8,602 nucleotides of DNA from Rhodocyclaceae bacterium (GTDB taxonomy: Bacteria; Pseudomonadota; Gammaproteobacteria; Burkholderiales; Rhodocyclaceae): assembly GCA_020849155.1 (NCBI GenBank), contig JADLGU010000128.1:1-8602 (forward strand), read 5' to 3'. Position 1 is the first letter of the stretch. Every line of letters starts with the position of its first letter. Both the position numbers and the translations under genes were made by a program. Shown one piece after another: positions 7,172 through 8,602 of this stretch. The notes beneath the pieces were generated by a model. That model ran no database searches, was not told the origin of the DNA, and worked only from the letters and a program-made list of their open reading frames with translations.

Positions 7172-7966
7172 ATGCTGCCGCTTGAGCGCTTTCCTTCCCC
7201 GCAGCGGCAGGCCGTGCGCGGCCTGCTCACCGACATCGACGACACCCTCACCACCGACGGCCGCCTGACCGCCGCCGCCTATGCCGCGCTGGAGCGCCTG
7301 CAGACGGCCGGGCTGCGGGTGATCCCCGTCACCGGGCGGCCCGCCGGCTGGTGCGACCACATCGCGCGGATGTGGCCGGTGGATGGGGTGGTGGGGGAGA
7401 ACGGCGCGTTCTGGATGCGCTATGACGCCCCCGCGAAGATGCTGCGGACGGTCCCGGCCGGTCAGCCGCCGGCCGACCGCCAGGCGCGTCTCGCTGCCGT
7501 GGCGCGCGAGATCCTCGCCGCCGTCCCCGGCTGCGCGCTGGCCTCGGACCAGTTCTGCCGCATCGCCGACCTGGCCATAGACTACTGCGAGGACGTGGCG
7601 CCGCTGCCGCCGGCGGCGGTGGACGAGATCGTCCGGCGCATGGCGGCGGCGGGGATGCGCGCCAAGGTGAGCTCCATCCACGTCAATGGCTGGTTCGGCG
7701 ACTACGACAAGCTGACCACGACGAAGCGCATGCTGCGGGAGGAGTTCGGCAGCGATCTGGATGCGCCGCAGGAGCGGGCGCGCTGGGTGTTCGTCGGCGA
7801 TTCGCCCAACGACGCGCCGATGTTCGGCTTCTTTCCGAACTCGGTGGGGGTGGCGAACGTGATGGATTTCGGCGAGCGGCTGGACGCGAAGCCGGCCTAC
7901 GTGACGCAAGCGCGGGCGGGGGCGGGCTTCGTCGAACTGTGCGAGGCGCTGCTGGCGGCGCGGTAG
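7172..7966 (+). CDS. HAD-IIB family phosphatase (sucrose-/mannosyl-3-phosphoglycerate phosphatase-like)
   Basis: A 264-residue cytoplasmic HAD hydrolase of the Cof/IIB type. Motif I is TDIDDTLT, with the nucleophile Asp21 and acid/base Asp23; motif II is VTGRP with Thr54; the conserved lysine is probably K180 or K185 in KLTTTKRM; motif IV is GDSPNDAPMF with D210 and D214 as Mg2+ ligands. The insert between motifs II and III is the IIB cap that selects the substrate. SIHVNGWFGDYDK (about 168-180) resembles the sugar-phosphatase members. The likely reaction is hydrolysis of a sugar phosphate or related phosphomonoester; the exact substrate is not visible. The ATG at 7172 lacks a near ribosome binding site; GAGATGAGG spanning the ankyrin stop is about 20 bases away, so it may depend on coupled translation. 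It runs convergent to the ABC ATPase gene, with a hairpin between them. Confidence 0.9.
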   Translation: MLPLERFPSPQRQAVRGLLTDIDDTLTTDGRLTAAAYAALERLQTAGLRVIPVTGRPAGWCDHIARMWPVDGVVGENGAFWMRYDAPAKMLRTVPAGQPPADRQARLAAVAREILAAVPGCALASDQFCRIADLAIDYCEDVAPLPPAAVDEIVRRMAAAGMRAKVSSIHVNGWFGDYDKLTTTKRMLREEFGSDLDAPQERARWVFVGDSPNDAPMFGFFPNSVGVANVMDFGERLDAKPAYVTQARAGAGFVELCEALLAAR

Positions 7967-7971
7967 GCTTG

Positions 7972-7995
7972 CCCTCTCCCCCGAGCGGGAGAGGG
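7972..7995. terminator. bidirectional hairpin between convergent genes
   Basis: CCCTCTCCC (7972-7980) and GGGAGAGGG (7987-7995) form a perfect 9-bp stem with a 6-base loop. It lies between the HAD stop (7964-7966) and the ABC ATPase stop (8000-8002), which face each other, so it can end both transcripts. It lacks a U-run on both sides. It is a second copy of the palindrome type seen after the ligase gene. Confidence 0.6.
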
Positions 7996-7999
7996 GAGG

Positions 8000-8602
<603 letters not shown>

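Noticed and set aside
6020..7909. A 629-codon open frame on the minus strand across the ankyrin and HAD genes
   Set aside because: It mirrors two well-supported genes; its product is Gly/Ala/Arg/His-rich with no recognisable domain, as expected for the antisense of high-GC coding sequence.

Overview
This is a high-GC, gene-dense window whose families, codon use and dispersed CCCTCTCCC-type palindromes suggest a betaproteobacterium, probably near the Rhodocyclales (Azoarcus/Thauera-type). That placement is an inference from gene content; no rRNA or other taxonomic marker is present. I found no tRNA, rRNA, CRISPR array, transposase or integrase.

Layout. (1) 1-1871, plus strand: the end of an acyl-CoA dehydrogenase of the ACAD10/11-like type, translationally coupled (TAATG) to a complete AMP-forming acyl-CoA ligase. 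This is the tail of a fatty or organic acid catabolic operon. (2) 1872-2381: a hairpin with terminator character, then a 95-residue protein of unknown function with a good ribosome binding site, then a short AT-rich spacer with a dyad over a -10-like element. (3) 2382-5447, plus strand: a 1021-residue exported TPR-CHAT protein with an intact His/Cys pair. Its codon use is visibly less GC-biased than its neighbours'. (4) 5444-5953, minus strand: a small TonB-family energy transducer whose stop codon overlaps that of the CHAT gene (shared CTAG). (5) 6008-7150, plus strand: an exported ankyrin-repeat protein with a duplicated helical module at its C-terminus and a promoter that may give a leaderless transcript. 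(6) 7172-7966, plus strand: a HAD-IIB sugar-phosphatase-like enzyme, in the same frame as the ankyrin gene and 21 bases behind it. (7) 8000-8602, minus strand, cut by the window edge: the C-terminal part of a UgpC/MalK-type ABC importer ATPase, separated from the HAD gene by a perfect 9-bp hairpin between convergent genes.

How the parts fit together. The first two genes clearly cooperate, by activation of an acid to its CoA thioester and then alpha,beta-dehydrogenation or the ACAD11-type variant. The middle three large genes (TPR-CHAT, TonB, ankyrin) are all predicted to act in the periplasm or cell envelope, but they are on different strands and nothing in the sequence proves a joint pathway. 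The most unusual object is the exported TPR-CHAT protein. It has the features of a caspase-like protease with a large TPR sensor region, no CRISPR or other known defence partner beside it, and a composition suggestive of separate ancestry.
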